Shown here piece after piece: positions 34,782-43,403 of a stretch of DNA of 52,291 bases (position 1 is its first letter; every line of letters begins with the position of its first letter). Source of the stretch: an uncultured Pelagibacteraceae bacterium (GTDB taxonomy: Bacteria; Pseudomonadota; Alphaproteobacteria; Pelagibacterales; Pelagibacteraceae); the NCBI GenBank assembly GCA_902572925.1, contig CACGHT010000005.1, positions 1 through 52,291 of the forward strand, read 5' to 3'. The notes under the pieces were generated by a model, which saw only the letters and a list, made by a program, of their open reading frames with translations, made no database searches and was not told where the DNA came from. The position numbers were made by a program, and so were the translations under genes.

Positions 34782-34938
34782 AGCCAATTAAACTCGTAAA
34801 TGAGGGTGGTGTCTATTTTTATAAAATTTTATTTACTACTTATAATTGAACAAAATACTATATGTTGTATCTATAGAAAATTAATTAATATTTGTAGATA
34901 TAATTAATAAAGATTTTTAATTAAAATTAAGTATAAAG

Positions 34939-34986
34939 GTTTTGCCGATTTGATCCTATTGCGGGCATTAACTGCTAAAACGGAAA
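34939..34986 (+). ncRNA. SAM-II-like riboswitch aptamer (first of a tandem)
   Basis: The stretch has the SAM-II layout: a GATTTGATCCTATTGC loop and a downstream GCTAAAACGG, compared with remembered GAUUUAACCGUAUUGC and GCUAAAAAGG. P1 can pair TGCC (34943-34946) with GGCA (34964-34967), and the pseudoknot TCC (34954-34956) with GGA (34982-34984). It lies upstream of the homocysteine methyltransferase gene, the expected type of target. Identification is by eye; a covariance-model search (Rfam SAM_alpha) would settle it. Confidence 0.6.
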
Positions 34987-35004
34987 TCCCATAATAATCA
35001 ATCT

Positions 35005-35062
35005 GTAGGCATTTGAACTATATTGTGCGCCTTGCATAAAGCTAAAGCACTAAAAAAGTGAG
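35005..35062 (+). ncRNA. SAM-V-like riboswitch in the methyltransferase leader (second of a tandem)
   Basis: P1 pairs AGGC (35007-35010) with GCCT (35029-35032). The pseudoknot P2 pairs GTGC (35025-35028) with GCAC (35047-35050) after the GCATAAAGCTAAA segment. A competing hairpin, CACT (35048-35051) with AGTG (35057-35060), overlaps the ribosome binding site region (AGG at 35061-35063). SAM binding would favour the pseudoknot and change access to the start. SAM-V aptamers are known from Pelagibacter-type bacteria upstream of such genes. Read by eye only. Confidence 0.7.
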
Positions 35063-35068
35063 GATTTT

Positions 35069-35977
35069 ATGGATTTAAATTTTTTCAAACAAACAAGAAT
35101 TTTAGATGGTGGTATGGGTCAGGAATTACTTGCAAGAGGTATGGAGCCTAATGGAACTTTGTGGAGTGCGAATGCGTTACTTCATGAAAAATATCATCAG
35201 TTATTATTGGATACACATTTAGACTTTATCAAGTCTGGTGCTGAGGTAATTGTAACGACTACATTCACAACTAGAAAGATAAGATTAAAAGATAATAATG
35301 TTGAAGATAAATACGAGTATTTAAATATTAAAGCAGGTGAAATAGCTCAAAAAGCAAAAAAACGATATCCTAAAACTCTTGTTGCTGGTGGATTGCCGCC
35401 TCAATATTTAACTTACGAGGCTGATGCAAGATCAGAAAAAGAAATAGAGGATAATTTTTATAGTCAAGCAAAGCTATTAAACCCGTATATTGATTTTTTT
35501 TATTTTGATGTTTTAAGCAGTGTAAGAGAATTTAAAATTGCTATAGAAAGTATAAAAGAATTTAATAAACCATATTTAATTGGAGCTCATATATCAGAGG
35601 GTACAAATTTACCCAGTGGCGAAAAAATTTCTGAAATTATTAACAAAATTAATCATGAAAAATTACTAGGAATAATTTTATCATGCATTTCCCCAGAAAA
35701 TTATGATTTAAATCTTAAAGAAATAAAAAGTTTAAATATTCCATTTGGTTTCAAACTAAACGGTTTTGTGAGAACTAATCCAAAACCAAATTATACTGGA
35801 GCATACAATAAAAGCAAAACAGGAAATCCAAATGAATTTCTTGGGGTAAGAAAAGATTTAACTCCAGAAAAAATGCTAGAATTTGCAAAAAAATTCAAAG
35901 ATGCAGGAGCTACAATAATTGGTGGTTGTTGTGAAACTACACCTTTGCATATTAAAGCTTTTTCAAAGCTTAAGTAG
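35069..35977 (+). CDS. homocysteine S-methyltransferase (MmuM/BHMT family)
   Basis: Makes methionine from homocysteine and a methyl donor such as betaine or S-methylmethionine. The zinc-binding cysteines are visible in IILSCISPE and in GGCCETTP near the C-terminus. The start RILDGGMGQELLARGM is the family N-terminus. Length 302 fits a single-domain methyltransferase. A tandem SAM-II/SAM-V leader directly precedes it, tying its expression to the SAM level. It is convergent with the EamA gene (8-base overlap). Confidence 0.85.
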   Translation: MDLNFFKQTRILDGGMGQELLARGMEPNGTLWSANALLHEKYHQLLLDTHLDFIKSGAEVIVTTTFTTRKIRLKDNNVEDKYEYLNIKAGEIAQKAKKRYPKTLVAGGLPPQYLTYEADARSEKEIEDNFYSQAKLLNPYIDFFYFDVLSSVREFKIAIESIKEFNKPYLIGAHISEGTNLPSGEKISEIINKINHEKLLGIILSCISPENYDLNLKEIKSLNIPFGFKLNGFVRTNPKPNYTGAYNKSKTGNPNEFLGVRKDLTPEKMLEFAKKFKDAGATIIGGCCETTPLHIKAFSKLK

Positions 35978-36857
35978 TTTTTTTGTAATCAGCTTTTCTT
36001 ACAAAATAAATTCCAACTGAAACAGCTATAAGAGAAATTAATACTTTTGTGGTAATTAATTCTTTTAAAAATATATAACTTAAAATTGTTCCAAAAATTG
36101 GAATTAGATATGATACTTGTGATTGGAAAATTAAACCATTATTAACTAAAATTCTAAATCGTAATAACCAAGCAATACCTGTTGAAACAAGACCTAAATA
36201 AATAACAGAAATTGTCGAGTCTAACCTTGGTGTTAAATTCCAAGGCTGTTCTATAAAACTGACGAGTGGTATCAAAATAATTGTAGCCCAAATTAATATA
36301 GATCCTGTTACATTTTCATTTTTTTTCTTACTAATTTTTAAAGTTAGAACACCACCAATTACATAACAAGTTGAACCTAAAAGAATTAATAGAGCAGATA
36401 GAAAATTATTCTCATCGATCAATAAATTATCTGAAAATAAATAAAGTATTCCAGAAAACCCTATTAAAATTCCAAATGTTTTAATAAAATTAAACTTTTC
36501 ATTTGTTGTATAAAAATGGCCTAGAACAGTTGAGCTTAAAGGTGTAGTTGACATTAAAATTGCTGCTAAGTTACTTTGAACTGATTGAACTCCATAAGCA
36601 ATCAAATAAAAAGGTGCTACTAAATTTATAAACCCAATCATAGCAAACCAATGCCAATCTTTTGAGAATGCTTCTATTTTAATATTTTTATAATAACAAA
36701 GTAATAAAACCGGAATAGCTCCAAAAAAAACTCTTAAAAATGCGATGGTAACTGGACCATATGAGTATGTTGCAATTTTAATATTAAAAAAAGCAGAAGC
36801 CCAAATTAATGCAAGCAAAATTAATAAAAGATAATCTGTAATTTTAGCTTGTCTCAT
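35970..36857 (-). CDS. EamA/DMT-family transporter
   Basis: A 295-residue drug/metabolite transporter with ten predicted membrane helices, two EamA repeats of five helices each (about 1-145 and 150-290). Typical text is LLALIWASAFFNIKIATYSYGPVTIAFLRVFFG. The substrate is unknown; family members export amino acids, purines or other metabolites. It overlaps the ybaK-like gene upstream by 4 bases and shares its minus-strand unit. Confidence 0.85.
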   Translation of the reverse strand: MRQAKITDYLLLILLALIWASAFFNIKIATYSYGPVTIAFLRVFFGAIPVLLLCYYKNIKIEAFSKDWHWFAMIGFINLVAPFYLIAYGVQSVQSNLAAILMSTTPLSSTVLGHFYTTNEKFNFIKTFGILIGFSGILYLFSDNLLIDENNFLSALLILLGSTCYVIGGVLTLKISKKKNENVTGSILIWATIILIPLVSFIEQPWNLTPRLDSTISVIYLGLVSTGIAWLLRFRILVNNGLIFQSQVSYLIPIFGTILSYIFLKELITTKVLISLIAVSVGIYFVRKADYKKTT

Positions 36858-37333
36858 TCGGTAATCTCTTCAGTAATTCCATTTGTAATTTTTTTTAAAT
36901 TTGTAAAATCTATTTTAAATACACAGTTTGGATGACCTGCAGCAGCAAACAATAAATTAAATCTACTTAAAGATTTATCTATTAAAATTTCAATCTTTTT
37001 TAAATGACCAATGGGTGAAACTCCTCCAATTGTGTAACCTGTAATATTTTTTACATCTTCAGCTGAAGCCATAGATGCATCCTTTATTTTAAGTGCCTTC
37101 TTAATCCTGATTAATGAGGCCCTTTTATCACCTGCAACCAAGCATAAAGTATAATTATTCTCAGTTTTAAAGAGTAAACTTTTTACAATTGCTCCTACCT
37201 CACAACCTAAAGATGAAGCTGCCTCAAGGGCAGTCCTGGCAGAGGTTTCTAAAACAATTATATTTTGAGATTCATCAAAATCTTTGAGGATTTTTTCAAC
37301 TCTTTGAACTGGCTCTTTGTCTAATAAACTCAT
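36854..37333 (-). CDS. YbaK/aminoacyl-tRNA editing domain protein
   Basis: A 159-residue protein of the YbaK/EbsC family, whose members hydrolyse mischarged aminoacyl-tRNAs (for example Cys-tRNA-Pro). Marks are GCEVGAIVKSLLFK, LVAGDKRAS, and GYTIGGVSPIGH toward the middle, with AAAGHPNCVFKI near the end. Which tRNA it edits cannot be told. It is upstream of and overlaps the EamA gene by 4 bases. The divergent glnA gene begins 142 bases away. Confidence 0.85.
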   Translation of the reverse strand: MSLLDKEPVQRVEKILKDFDESQNIIVLETSARTALEAASSLGCEVGAIVKSLLFKTENNYTLCLVAGDKRASLIRIKKALKIKDASMASAEDVKNITGYTIGGVSPIGHLKKIEILIDKSLSRFNLLFAAAGHPNCVFKIDFTNLKKITNGITEEITE

Positions 37334-37359
37334 TATTCAACTTTTAATTGTTAGTCAAT

Positions 37360-37388
37360 TTGCACATTACCCATTAAACTTATGTAAA
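37360..37388 (+). promoter_or_regulatory. possible sigma70 promoter for glnA
   Basis: TTGCAC (37360-37365), a 17-base spacer and TGTAAA (37383-37388) make a moderate sigma70 match. It would give glnA a leader of about 80 bases with a T-rich stretch near 37433-37439 and a strong ribosome binding site (AAAGGAGAG). I found no recognised glutamine riboswitch in the leader. Confidence 0.4.
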
Positions 37389-37474
37389 AAATGCATAGGT
37401 GATATCAATTAAAAGAGCATTATCTATCAGTCTTTTTTTGTTATTACAACGTCCAGAATTATAAAGGAGAGATT

Positions 37475-38881
37475 ATGAGTTCGAGTGATGTATTAAAGAC
37501 TATTAAAGATAAAGATATTGAATACGTAGATCTAAGATTTACCGATCCTAGAGGTAAACTTCAACATGTAACCATGGATGCCAAAATGGTGGATGATGAT
37601 ATGTTGAATGAAGGAATTTTTTTTGACGGTTCTTCTATAGCTGGCTGGAAAGCTATTAATGAATCTGACATGATCCTTAAGCCAGATAATTCTAGAGCGA
37701 TCGTAGATCCATTCACATCTCATAATACATTAAATCTTTTTTGCGATGTTTTAGATGCAATTAAAAAAGATCCTTATGAAAGAGATCCTAGAGGAACAGC
37801 TAAAAAAGCTGAGGCTTACTTAAAAAGTTCAGGAATTGGAGATAAAGCATTTTTTGGTCCTGAAGCTGAATTTTTTGTTTTTGATGACGTAAGATTCAAA
37901 AATGACATGAATGAAACCGGATTTAAAATAGATAGTAAGGAAGGTCCCTACAATTCAGGAAGAGAATATGAAAACGGTAACATGGGTCACAGACCAGGAA
38001 TTAAAGGTGGTTATTTCCCTGTTCCGCCTGTTGATAGTGAACAAGATATGAGAAGTGAATATCTAAAAGCTATGAAAGAAATGGGAATTAAAGTTGAAAA
38101 ACACCACCATGAAGTTGCACCTAGTCAACACGAACTTGGAATGTATTTTGGAACTCTTGTGGATCAAGCGGATAACTTACAGCTTTATAAATATGCTGTT
38201 CACATGGTTTCTAACTCGTTTGGTAAGACAGCTACTTTTATGCCCAAACCAGTTAAAGGTGACAATGGTTCAGGTATGCACGTTCACCAATCGATTTGGA
38301 AAGGTGATACTGCATTATTTTCTGGTGATAAATATGCGGGCTTATCTGATACAGCATTACACTACATAGGTGGAATTTTAAAACATGCAAAAGCGATTAA
38401 TGCTTTTTCAAATGCTACGACGAATAGTTACAAAAGACTAATTCCAGGATTTGAGGCTCCAGTTTTATTAGCTTATTCAGCTAGAAACAGATCAGCATCT
38501 TGTAGAATTCCTATCACTTTAAGTAAAAAAGCAGCTAGATGTGAAATTAGATTTGGTGATGCTGCTGGTAATCCATATTTAACTTTCTCTGCAATGTTAA
38601 TGGCTGGTTTAGATGGAATTAAGAATAAAATTGATCCAGGTAAATCGTTTGATAAAGATCTTTATGCTTTATCAGAAGATGAAGTTAAGAAGATTCCAAC
38701 TGTTTGTGGATCTTTAAGAGAAGCAATGGAAAGTCTTGATAAAGACAGAGATTTCTTAAAACAAGGTAATGTATTTACTGATGATCAAATAGATGCTTAT
38801 ATTGCATTGAAGTTTGAAGAAATACACAATTTTGAACACACACCTCATCCTATAGAGTTTGAGATGTATTACAGTTGTTAA
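37475..38881 (+). CDS. glnA: glutamine synthetase type I
   Basis: Condenses glutamate and ammonia to glutamine. The 468-residue length and motifs are those of GSI-beta: [17 protein letters not shown], the [12 protein letters not shown] metal site, [13 protein letters not shown], and [27 protein letters not shown]. The adenylylation tyrosine is Y397 in [10 protein letters not shown], so GlnE-type regulation is possible. A dodecameric cytoplasmic enzyme. A small convergent ORF follows 3 bases after the stop. Confidence 0.95.
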   Translation: MSSSDVLKTIKDKDIEYVDLRFTDPRGKLQHVTMDAKMVDDDMLNEGIFFDGSSIAGWKAINESDMILKPDNSRAIVDPFTSHNTLNLFCDVLDAIKKDPYERDPRGTAKKAEAYLKSSGIGDKAFFGPEAEFFVFDDVRFKNDMNETGFKIDSKEGPYNSGREYENGNMGHRPGIKGGYFPVPPVDSEQDMRSEYLKAMKEMGIKVEKHHHEVAPSQHELGMYFGTLVDQADNLQLYKYAVHMVSNSFGKTATFMPKPVKGDNGSGMHVHQSIWKGDTALFSGDKYAGLSDTALHYIGGILKHAKAINAFSNATTNSYKRLIPGFEAPVLLAYSARNRSASCRIPITLSKKAARCEIRFGDAAGNPYLTFSAMLMAGLDGIKNKIDPGKSFDKDLYALSEDEVKKIPTVCGSLREAMESLDKDRDFLKQGNVFTDDQIDAYIALKFEEIHNFEHTPHPIEFEMYYSC

Positions 38882-38884
38882 TTT

Positions 38885-39055
38885 TTACTGTCTGGTTTTA
38901 GCAATTTTGTTTTTGCCAGAACCTTTTTTAACAATGTAATCAAGTGTTCCATTTGCTCCAGTATCAACAGACTTTATAAGAGATCTTAAAAAAGTTTTTC
39001 TCTTCTCTTTTCTGTCTTCGCTGTTTTGCAAATTTCTAATTTCAAAGACGTTCAT
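38885..39055 (-). CDS. small basic protein of unknown function (56 residues)
   Basis: Reading the minus strand from ATG at 39055 gives a 56-residue open frame rich in lysine and arginine with a balanced amino-acid mix (MNVFEIRNLQNSEDRKEKR, then a segment ending KIAKTRQ). It fills the gap between glnA and sufA, which otherwise has no gene. The mixed codon content argues for a true gene rather than chance in A+T-rich DNA, but no family or good ribosome binding site was recognised. Confidence 0.5.
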   Translation of the reverse strand: MNVFEIRNLQNSEDRKEKRKTFLRSLIKSVDTGANGTLDYIVKKGSGKNKIAKTRQ

Positions 39056-39111
39056 ATATAGATATTATCAATCTATGCGTTTATTGCAACTCTGGTATGT
39101 TCAAAATGGGA

Positions 39112-39444
39112 TTATACTTTAAATGACTCTCCGCAGCCACAACGCTCGGTTTCATTAGGATTATTGAAAACAAATGATGATGAAAAATCCTCTTTTTTAT
39201 AATCCATTTCAGTGCCTAAAAGATACATAACTGCCGCCGAATCAATGTAAACTTTTACTCCTTTATCTTCAATCAACTCATCATTAGGATTTACCTCTTT
39301 TGAATATTCCATTACGTATGACATGCCTGCACAACCACCTGATTTTACAGAAACTCTTACACCTATCGCATTTTTTTCAGCGTTAGACATTATTTCTTTA
39401 ATTCTTAAAGCTGCATTATCACTCAATTTAATAATAGGGTTCAT
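39112..39444 (-). CDS. sufA: A-type iron-sulfur carrier SufA/ErpA
   Basis: A 110-residue HesB/IscA-family protein that carries Fe-S clusters to target proteins. The three cluster cysteines are in KSGGCAGMSYVMEY and ERCGCGESF near the end. It is the last gene of the suf operon and overlaps the DUF59 gene by one base. Confidence 0.9.
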   Translation of the reverse strand: MNPIIKLSDNAALRIKEIMSNAEKNAIGVRVSVKSGGCAGMSYVMEYSKEVNPNDELIEDKGVKVYIDSAAVMYLLGTEMDYKKEDFSSSFVFNNPNETERCGCGESFKV

Positions 39445-39740
39445 TATAAGTTTAACTCCAATTTCGCTGCATCTGACATCATATCTTTATTCCAAGGAGG
39501 ATCCCAAACCAATTCAAGATTTACATCATCTATTCCCTCTACTTGCATTGCACCCTCTTTTACCTCTTTTGGTAAACTTTCTGCAACAGGACAATTCGGT
39601 GTAGTTAATGTCATCTTAATTTCAGCCTTACGACCATTTACCTGTATATCATAAATTAAACCAAGTTCATATATGTTCACTGGTAATTCAGGATCATAAA
39701 TTTTTCTAATTTCCTCAATTATTTTGTTTTTTACATCCAT
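39444..39740 (-). CDS. sufT: SufT/DUF59 (MIP18-like) iron-sulfur assembly protein
   Basis: A 98-residue MIP18-family protein: KIYDPELPVNIYELGLIYDI at the start, MTLTTPNCPVAESLP with the conserved cysteine, and VWDPPWNKDMMSDAAK at the end. Members help mature Fe-S proteins. Its place between sufU and sufA in the operon supports the suf role. The stop overlaps sufA by one base. Confidence 0.9.
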   Translation of the reverse strand: MDVKNKIIEEIRKIYDPELPVNIYELGLIYDIQVNGRKAEIKMTLTTPNCPVAESLPKEVKEGAMQVEGIDDVNLELVWDPPWNKDMMSDAAKLELNL

Positions 39741-39742
39741 AA

Positions 39743-40207
39743 TTAATTTTCTGTGGTTATTTCTTTCCCATCATTTTCCATTGCAGATACCAAAGTGTGC
39801 CATGATAAAGTAGCACATTTAACTCTCATTGGATATTGTTTAACACCTGATAAACACATCAATTTCGTTTTATCATCATCTTTTAAAATATTATTTTTAA
39901 GTTCAGGATTTTCTTTAATCATTCCTAAAAAATCCTCAATTATTTCTTTAGCTTCATTATCACTTTTGCCTTTAATCAAATCAGTCATTATTGAAGCTGA
40001 TGCCATTGATATTGCACATCCACTTCCTTCGAAAGAAATATCCTCAACTTTTCTTTGGTCATTTAATTTAAGATACACATGTACATTATCTCCACATAAT
40101 GGATTATTGCCTTTTGCATCTTTATTGAAGTTTTCTGTTTTACCCAAATTTCGGGGGTTCTTTCCATGCTCTAAAATTATTTCTTGATATAATTCTTTTA
40201 AGTTCAT
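39743..40207 (-). CDS. sufU: SufU-type iron-sulfur scaffold/sulfur-transfer protein
   Basis: A 154-residue IscU-like protein. Zinc or cluster-ligand cysteines occur in NNPLCGDNV, GSGCAISMAS and MRVKCATLSW. The stretch between (about 70-115, DLIKGKSDNEAKEIIEDF...) is the insertion typical of SufU compared with IscU. It works with SufS to move sulfur to SufBCD. It overlaps sufS by 4 bases. Confidence 0.9.
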   Translation of the reverse strand: MNLKELYQEIILEHGKNPRNLGKTENFNKDAKGNNPLCGDNVHVYLKLNDQRKVEDISFEGSGCAISMASASIMTDLIKGKSDNEAKEIIEDFLGMIKENPELKNNILKDDDKTKLMCLSGVKQYPMRVKCATLSWHTLVSAMENDGKEITTEN

Positions 40208-41424
40208 TTTAAATTGAAAATTTTTTTACAATTATTAATACCTTCATTTAACTTATCTAAATCATCTTTAGTGTTGTAAACACCTAATGATGCTCGCGCA
40301 CTTGCGGGTATACCTAATTTGTCATGAAGTATTTGACAGCAATGATGACCCGCTCTTATAGCAACTCCAGTTTCATCCAGAATAGTCGCAATGTCATGTG
40401 GATGAACTCCTTCTACCGTAAAAGATAGAACTCCACCTCGCTCTTTTGGATTTCCAATTAGTTTCACAGAATTATTTTTTTTTAAAATTTCTTGGCCGTA
40501 TTCTATTAATTCTTTTTCATGTTTAATTATATTTTCAATTCCAATACTTTCTAAAAATTTTATTGATTGATCAAACGCGATGACTTGAGCTGTAGCCATT
40601 GTTCCAGCTTCATACTTATTTGGAAGTTCACCATAAGAAATTCTATCTTTTTTAACTTCATTTATCATTCCTCCACCTCCTTGATATGGTGGAAGTTGCT
40701 CTAACCATTTCTTTTTTCCATACAAAACTCCAAGTCCTGTCGGGCCATACATTTTATGACATGATATTGCGTAAAAATCACAATCCAGGTCTTGCATATC
40801 TAATTTTAAATGCGGTCCTCCCTGACACCCATCTACTACAACAACTATGCCCTTTGAATGTGCTAATTGGGTGATCTCTTTGATTGGTAAAACTGCACCT
40901 GTAACATTGGATAAATGAGTTATTGCAATTACTTTAGTTTTATCTGTAATTTCTTTTTCTATATTTTCAATCGGAATATCTCCGTCTTCATTTATCTCTG
41001 CAAACTTTATTTTTATATTTTTGGATTTTCTTAAAAAATGCCATGGGACATAATTTGAGTGATGTTCTAGTTCTGTAATCAAAATTTCGTCATTTGGCTC
41101 CAAGATCGCTTGACCTAAAGTGTTAGCAACCAAATTCAAAGCTTCTGTAGCACCTTTAGTAAATACGATTTCATTTTTATCTTTCGCATTTATATATTTT
41201 TGGACAGAAGTTCTTGTATTTTCATACAAATTAGTAGCTGCTACAGCTAAATAATGTATGCTTCTACCTACATTTGAAAATTGTTTAGAGTAAAAATCAT
41301 TAATTCTATCTAAAACTACCTTAGGTTTTTGAGATGAATTAGCGCTATCTAGGTAAACTAAATCGTTATTCTGAATTTTTTCATCAAAAATCGGAAACTC
41401 TTTTCTAATATTATTTATGTTCAT
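40204..41424 (-). CDS. sufS: cysteine desulfurase SufS
   Basis: PLP enzyme that takes sulfur from cysteine for Fe-S cluster assembly. The PLP lysine lies in ISCHKMYGPTGLG, the catalytic cysteine in RAGHHCCQILHDK, and FTKGATEALNLVA is the phosphate-binding region. Length 406 is normal for the SufS group. It overlaps sufU and sufD by 4 bases each. Confidence 0.94.
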   Translation of the reverse strand: MNINNIRKEFPIFDEKIQNNDLVYLDSANSSQKPKVVLDRINDFYSKQFSNVGRSIHYLAVAATNLYENTRTSVQKYINAKDKNEIVFTKGATEALNLVANTLGQAILEPNDEILITELEHHSNYVPWHFLRKSKNIKIKFAEINEDGDIPIENIEKEITDKTKVIAITHLSNVTGAVLPIKEITQLAHSKGIVVVVDGCQGGPHLKLDMQDLDCDFYAISCHKMYGPTGLGVLYGKKKWLEQLPPYQGGGGMINEVKKDRISYGELPNKYEAGTMATAQVIAFDQSIKFLESIGIENIIKHEKELIEYGQEILKKNNSVKLIGNPKERGGVLSFTVEGVHPHDIATILDETGVAIRAGHHCCQILHDKLGIPASARASLGVYNTKDDLDKLNEGINNCKKIFNLK

Positions 41425-42668
41425 TGTTTTAATCCAATAATATTTGTAATTAAGTTTTTTATTTCTACGTCAGTAATCTTTTCAACAACATCCATTAAAA
41501 ACCCATTTATCAAAAGTTCTTTTGACTGTTGATAATTCAAACCACGAGACATTAAGTAAAAAATTGAATTTTCATCTAAGCTACCAGATGCTGATCCGTG
41601 GGAACATTTTACATCATCAGCGTAAATTTCTAATTCTGGTTTTGCATTAAACTCTGATGTTTCATCGAGCAGTATTGCTTTACTCAATTGATATCCATCA
41701 GTTTTTTGGGCTTTTGAATTTACAAATATTCTTCCTTGATATGCAGATTTTGAATTTTTTCCAAGAACACTTTTTATAAGCTGATAACTTTTTGTGTTTT
41801 CAACTAAATGATTGGTTGTAGTTCTAATTTCGTGTTGTTGATTTTCCTTTAAGGAAAAAATACCATTAATAAATGCTGATGAATACTCGCCATTTAAATT
41901 ACAATTAATCTCATTTTTAAAATAATCTGAACCAGCAGATAATATAAATGTTTCTGAAACACTGTTATTGTCTTGTTCAATATTGTTAAAAGAGTATTTT
42001 AAATCATTATTTCTAAATTTATCAATTTTATAGTTTTTCAGGATTGAGTCTTTTCCTAAATTGAAGTTGTAAAAAATATTAATAAAGTTTTTCGCTTTGG
42101 TATTAGTAAAATAATCAATAAGCTTTAAACAACTATTTTCACCTAATTTAAAATCTAATCTCAAATTGATATTAGTTGACTTTATTTTATCATCTGTTGA
42201 ATGATAAATTATCAAAGGTTTTTTTAGAGAATAATTTTTTTTAATCAAAATTTTAAAAACTTTATCAGTAAATGCACTATTTAAATCAATTAACGAATTT
42301 TCATAATCAAATGATATATCTTTTTTAGTTTCATCAATTATTTCAATTTTATTTTGGTCTTCAAAGTTAAAATCAATCTTTTCGATCATTCCATTTATAA
42401 AAATAATTTTATTATGCTCCAAACCATCAACAAAAATTGATGGATCAATTTTATTAGATTGTGAATAATCATTGAAATAACTTAAATTGCTAATATTCTT
42501 TTTGATGATCTGGCTAATATCTAAAAATTTCCAATCTTCTTGCTTTCTATTTGGAAAACCCTTTTTTATGAAATTATTTAAAAAATTTTTTTTAAACTGG
42601 ATTTCTTCGTTAGAAAATTTTGAAGTTTTTACTAATTTATCAAAGTCTGACTGTAATTGCTCGCTCAT
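41421..42668 (-). CDS. sufD: Fe-S cluster assembly protein SufD
   Basis: A 415-residue component of the SufBC2D scaffold. The N-terminal part is variable (NRKQEDWKFLDI is the recognisable start) and the C-terminal half forms the beta-helix core. YQGRIFVNSKAQKTDGYQLSKAILLDE and CSHGSASGSLDENSIFYLMSRGL are the conserved SufD/SufB marks. Lies between sufC (no gap) and sufS (4-base overlap). Confidence 0.93.
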   Translation of the reverse strand: MSEQLQSDFDKLVKTSKFSNEEIQFKKNFLNNFIKKGFPNRKQEDWKFLDISQIIKKNISNLSYFNDYSQSNKIDPSIFVDGLEHNKIIFINGMIEKIDFNFEDQNKIEIIDETKKDISFDYENSLIDLNSAFTDKVFKILIKKNYSLKKPLIIYHSTDDKIKSTNINLRLDFKLGENSCLKLIDYFTNTKAKNFINIFYNFNLGKDSILKNYKIDKFRNNDLKYSFNNIEQDNNSVSETFILSAGSDYFKNEINCNLNGEYSSAFINGIFSLKENQQHEIRTTTNHLVENTKSYQLIKSVLGKNSKSAYQGRIFVNSKAQKTDGYQLSKAILLDETSEFNAKPELEIYADDVKCSHGSASGSLDENSIFYLMSRGLNYQQSKELLINGFLMDVVEKITDVEIKNLITNIIGLKQ

Positions 42669-43403
42669 TTAATTAAAACTTTCGTATCCTTTTTTTTCTA
42701 ATTCGATTGCTAATTCTGGACCACCAGATCTTATTATCTTTCCATTCATTAAAACGTGAACAAAATCAGGTTTAATGTAATCTAATAATCTTTGATAATG
42801 AGTTATTATTAAAAAAGAATTATCCTTATTTCTTAAAGTATTAACTCCATCTGCTACTATTTTAAGTGCATCTATGTCTAGGCCTGAGTCTGTCTCATCT
42901 AAAATAGATAATTTTGGGGCTAACATAGACATTTGCAGAATTTCATTTTTCTTTTTTTCTCCACCTGAAAATCCAACATTTAATTGTCTATTTAGTTTTT
43001 CTTCGTCAAATTTTAATTCTTTAGCTTTCTCTTTAACAAGTTTTAAAAATTCAATTGCATCTAATTCTTTTTCGCCTCTTGCTTTTCTAATTGCATTTAA
43101 AGATGTTTTTAAAAAAATATTTGTATTAACGCCTGGAATTTCTAATGGGTATTGAAAAGCTAAAAATATTCCTTTGTGCGCTCTTTCTTCAGTTTCAAGA
43201 TCAAATAAATTTTTATTTTCAAATAAGATTTCGCCTGATACCTGGTATCCCTTTTTTCCTGACAGAATATTTGATAATGTGCTTTTTCCTGATCCGTTTG
43301 GACCCATAATTGCGTGAACTTCGCCAGGATTTATACTCAAAGAAAAACCCTTTAAAATTGATTTATTTTCAACATTTGCGTTTAAATTACTTATTTTAAG
43401 CAT
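42669..43403 (-). CDS. sufC: Fe-S cluster assembly ATPase SufC
   Basis: ABC-type ATPase that drives the SufB-SufD scaffold. Walker A is GPNGSGKST at about 35-43, the signature is FSGGEKKKNEIL, and the Walker B region is LSILDETDSGLD, all characteristic of SufC. Length 244 is normal. The ATG overlaps the sufB stop by one base. Confidence 0.95.
   Translation of the reverse strand: MLKISNLNANVENKSILKGFSLSINPGEVHAIMGPNGSGKSTLSNILSGKKGYQVSGEILFENKNLFDLETEERAHKGIFLAFQYPLEIPGVNTNIFLKTSLNAIRKARGEKELDAIEFLKLVKEKAKELKFDEEKLNRQLNVGFSGGEKKKNEILQMSMLAPKLSILDETDSGLDIDALKIVADGVNTLRNKDNSFLIITHYQRLLDYIKPDFVHVLMNGKIIRSGGPELAIELEKKGYESFN

Noticed and set aside
37389-37474. Glutamine riboswitch in the glnA leader
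   Set aside because: I could not place the conserved core or stem of known glutamine aptamers; only a T-run and ribosome binding site are visible.
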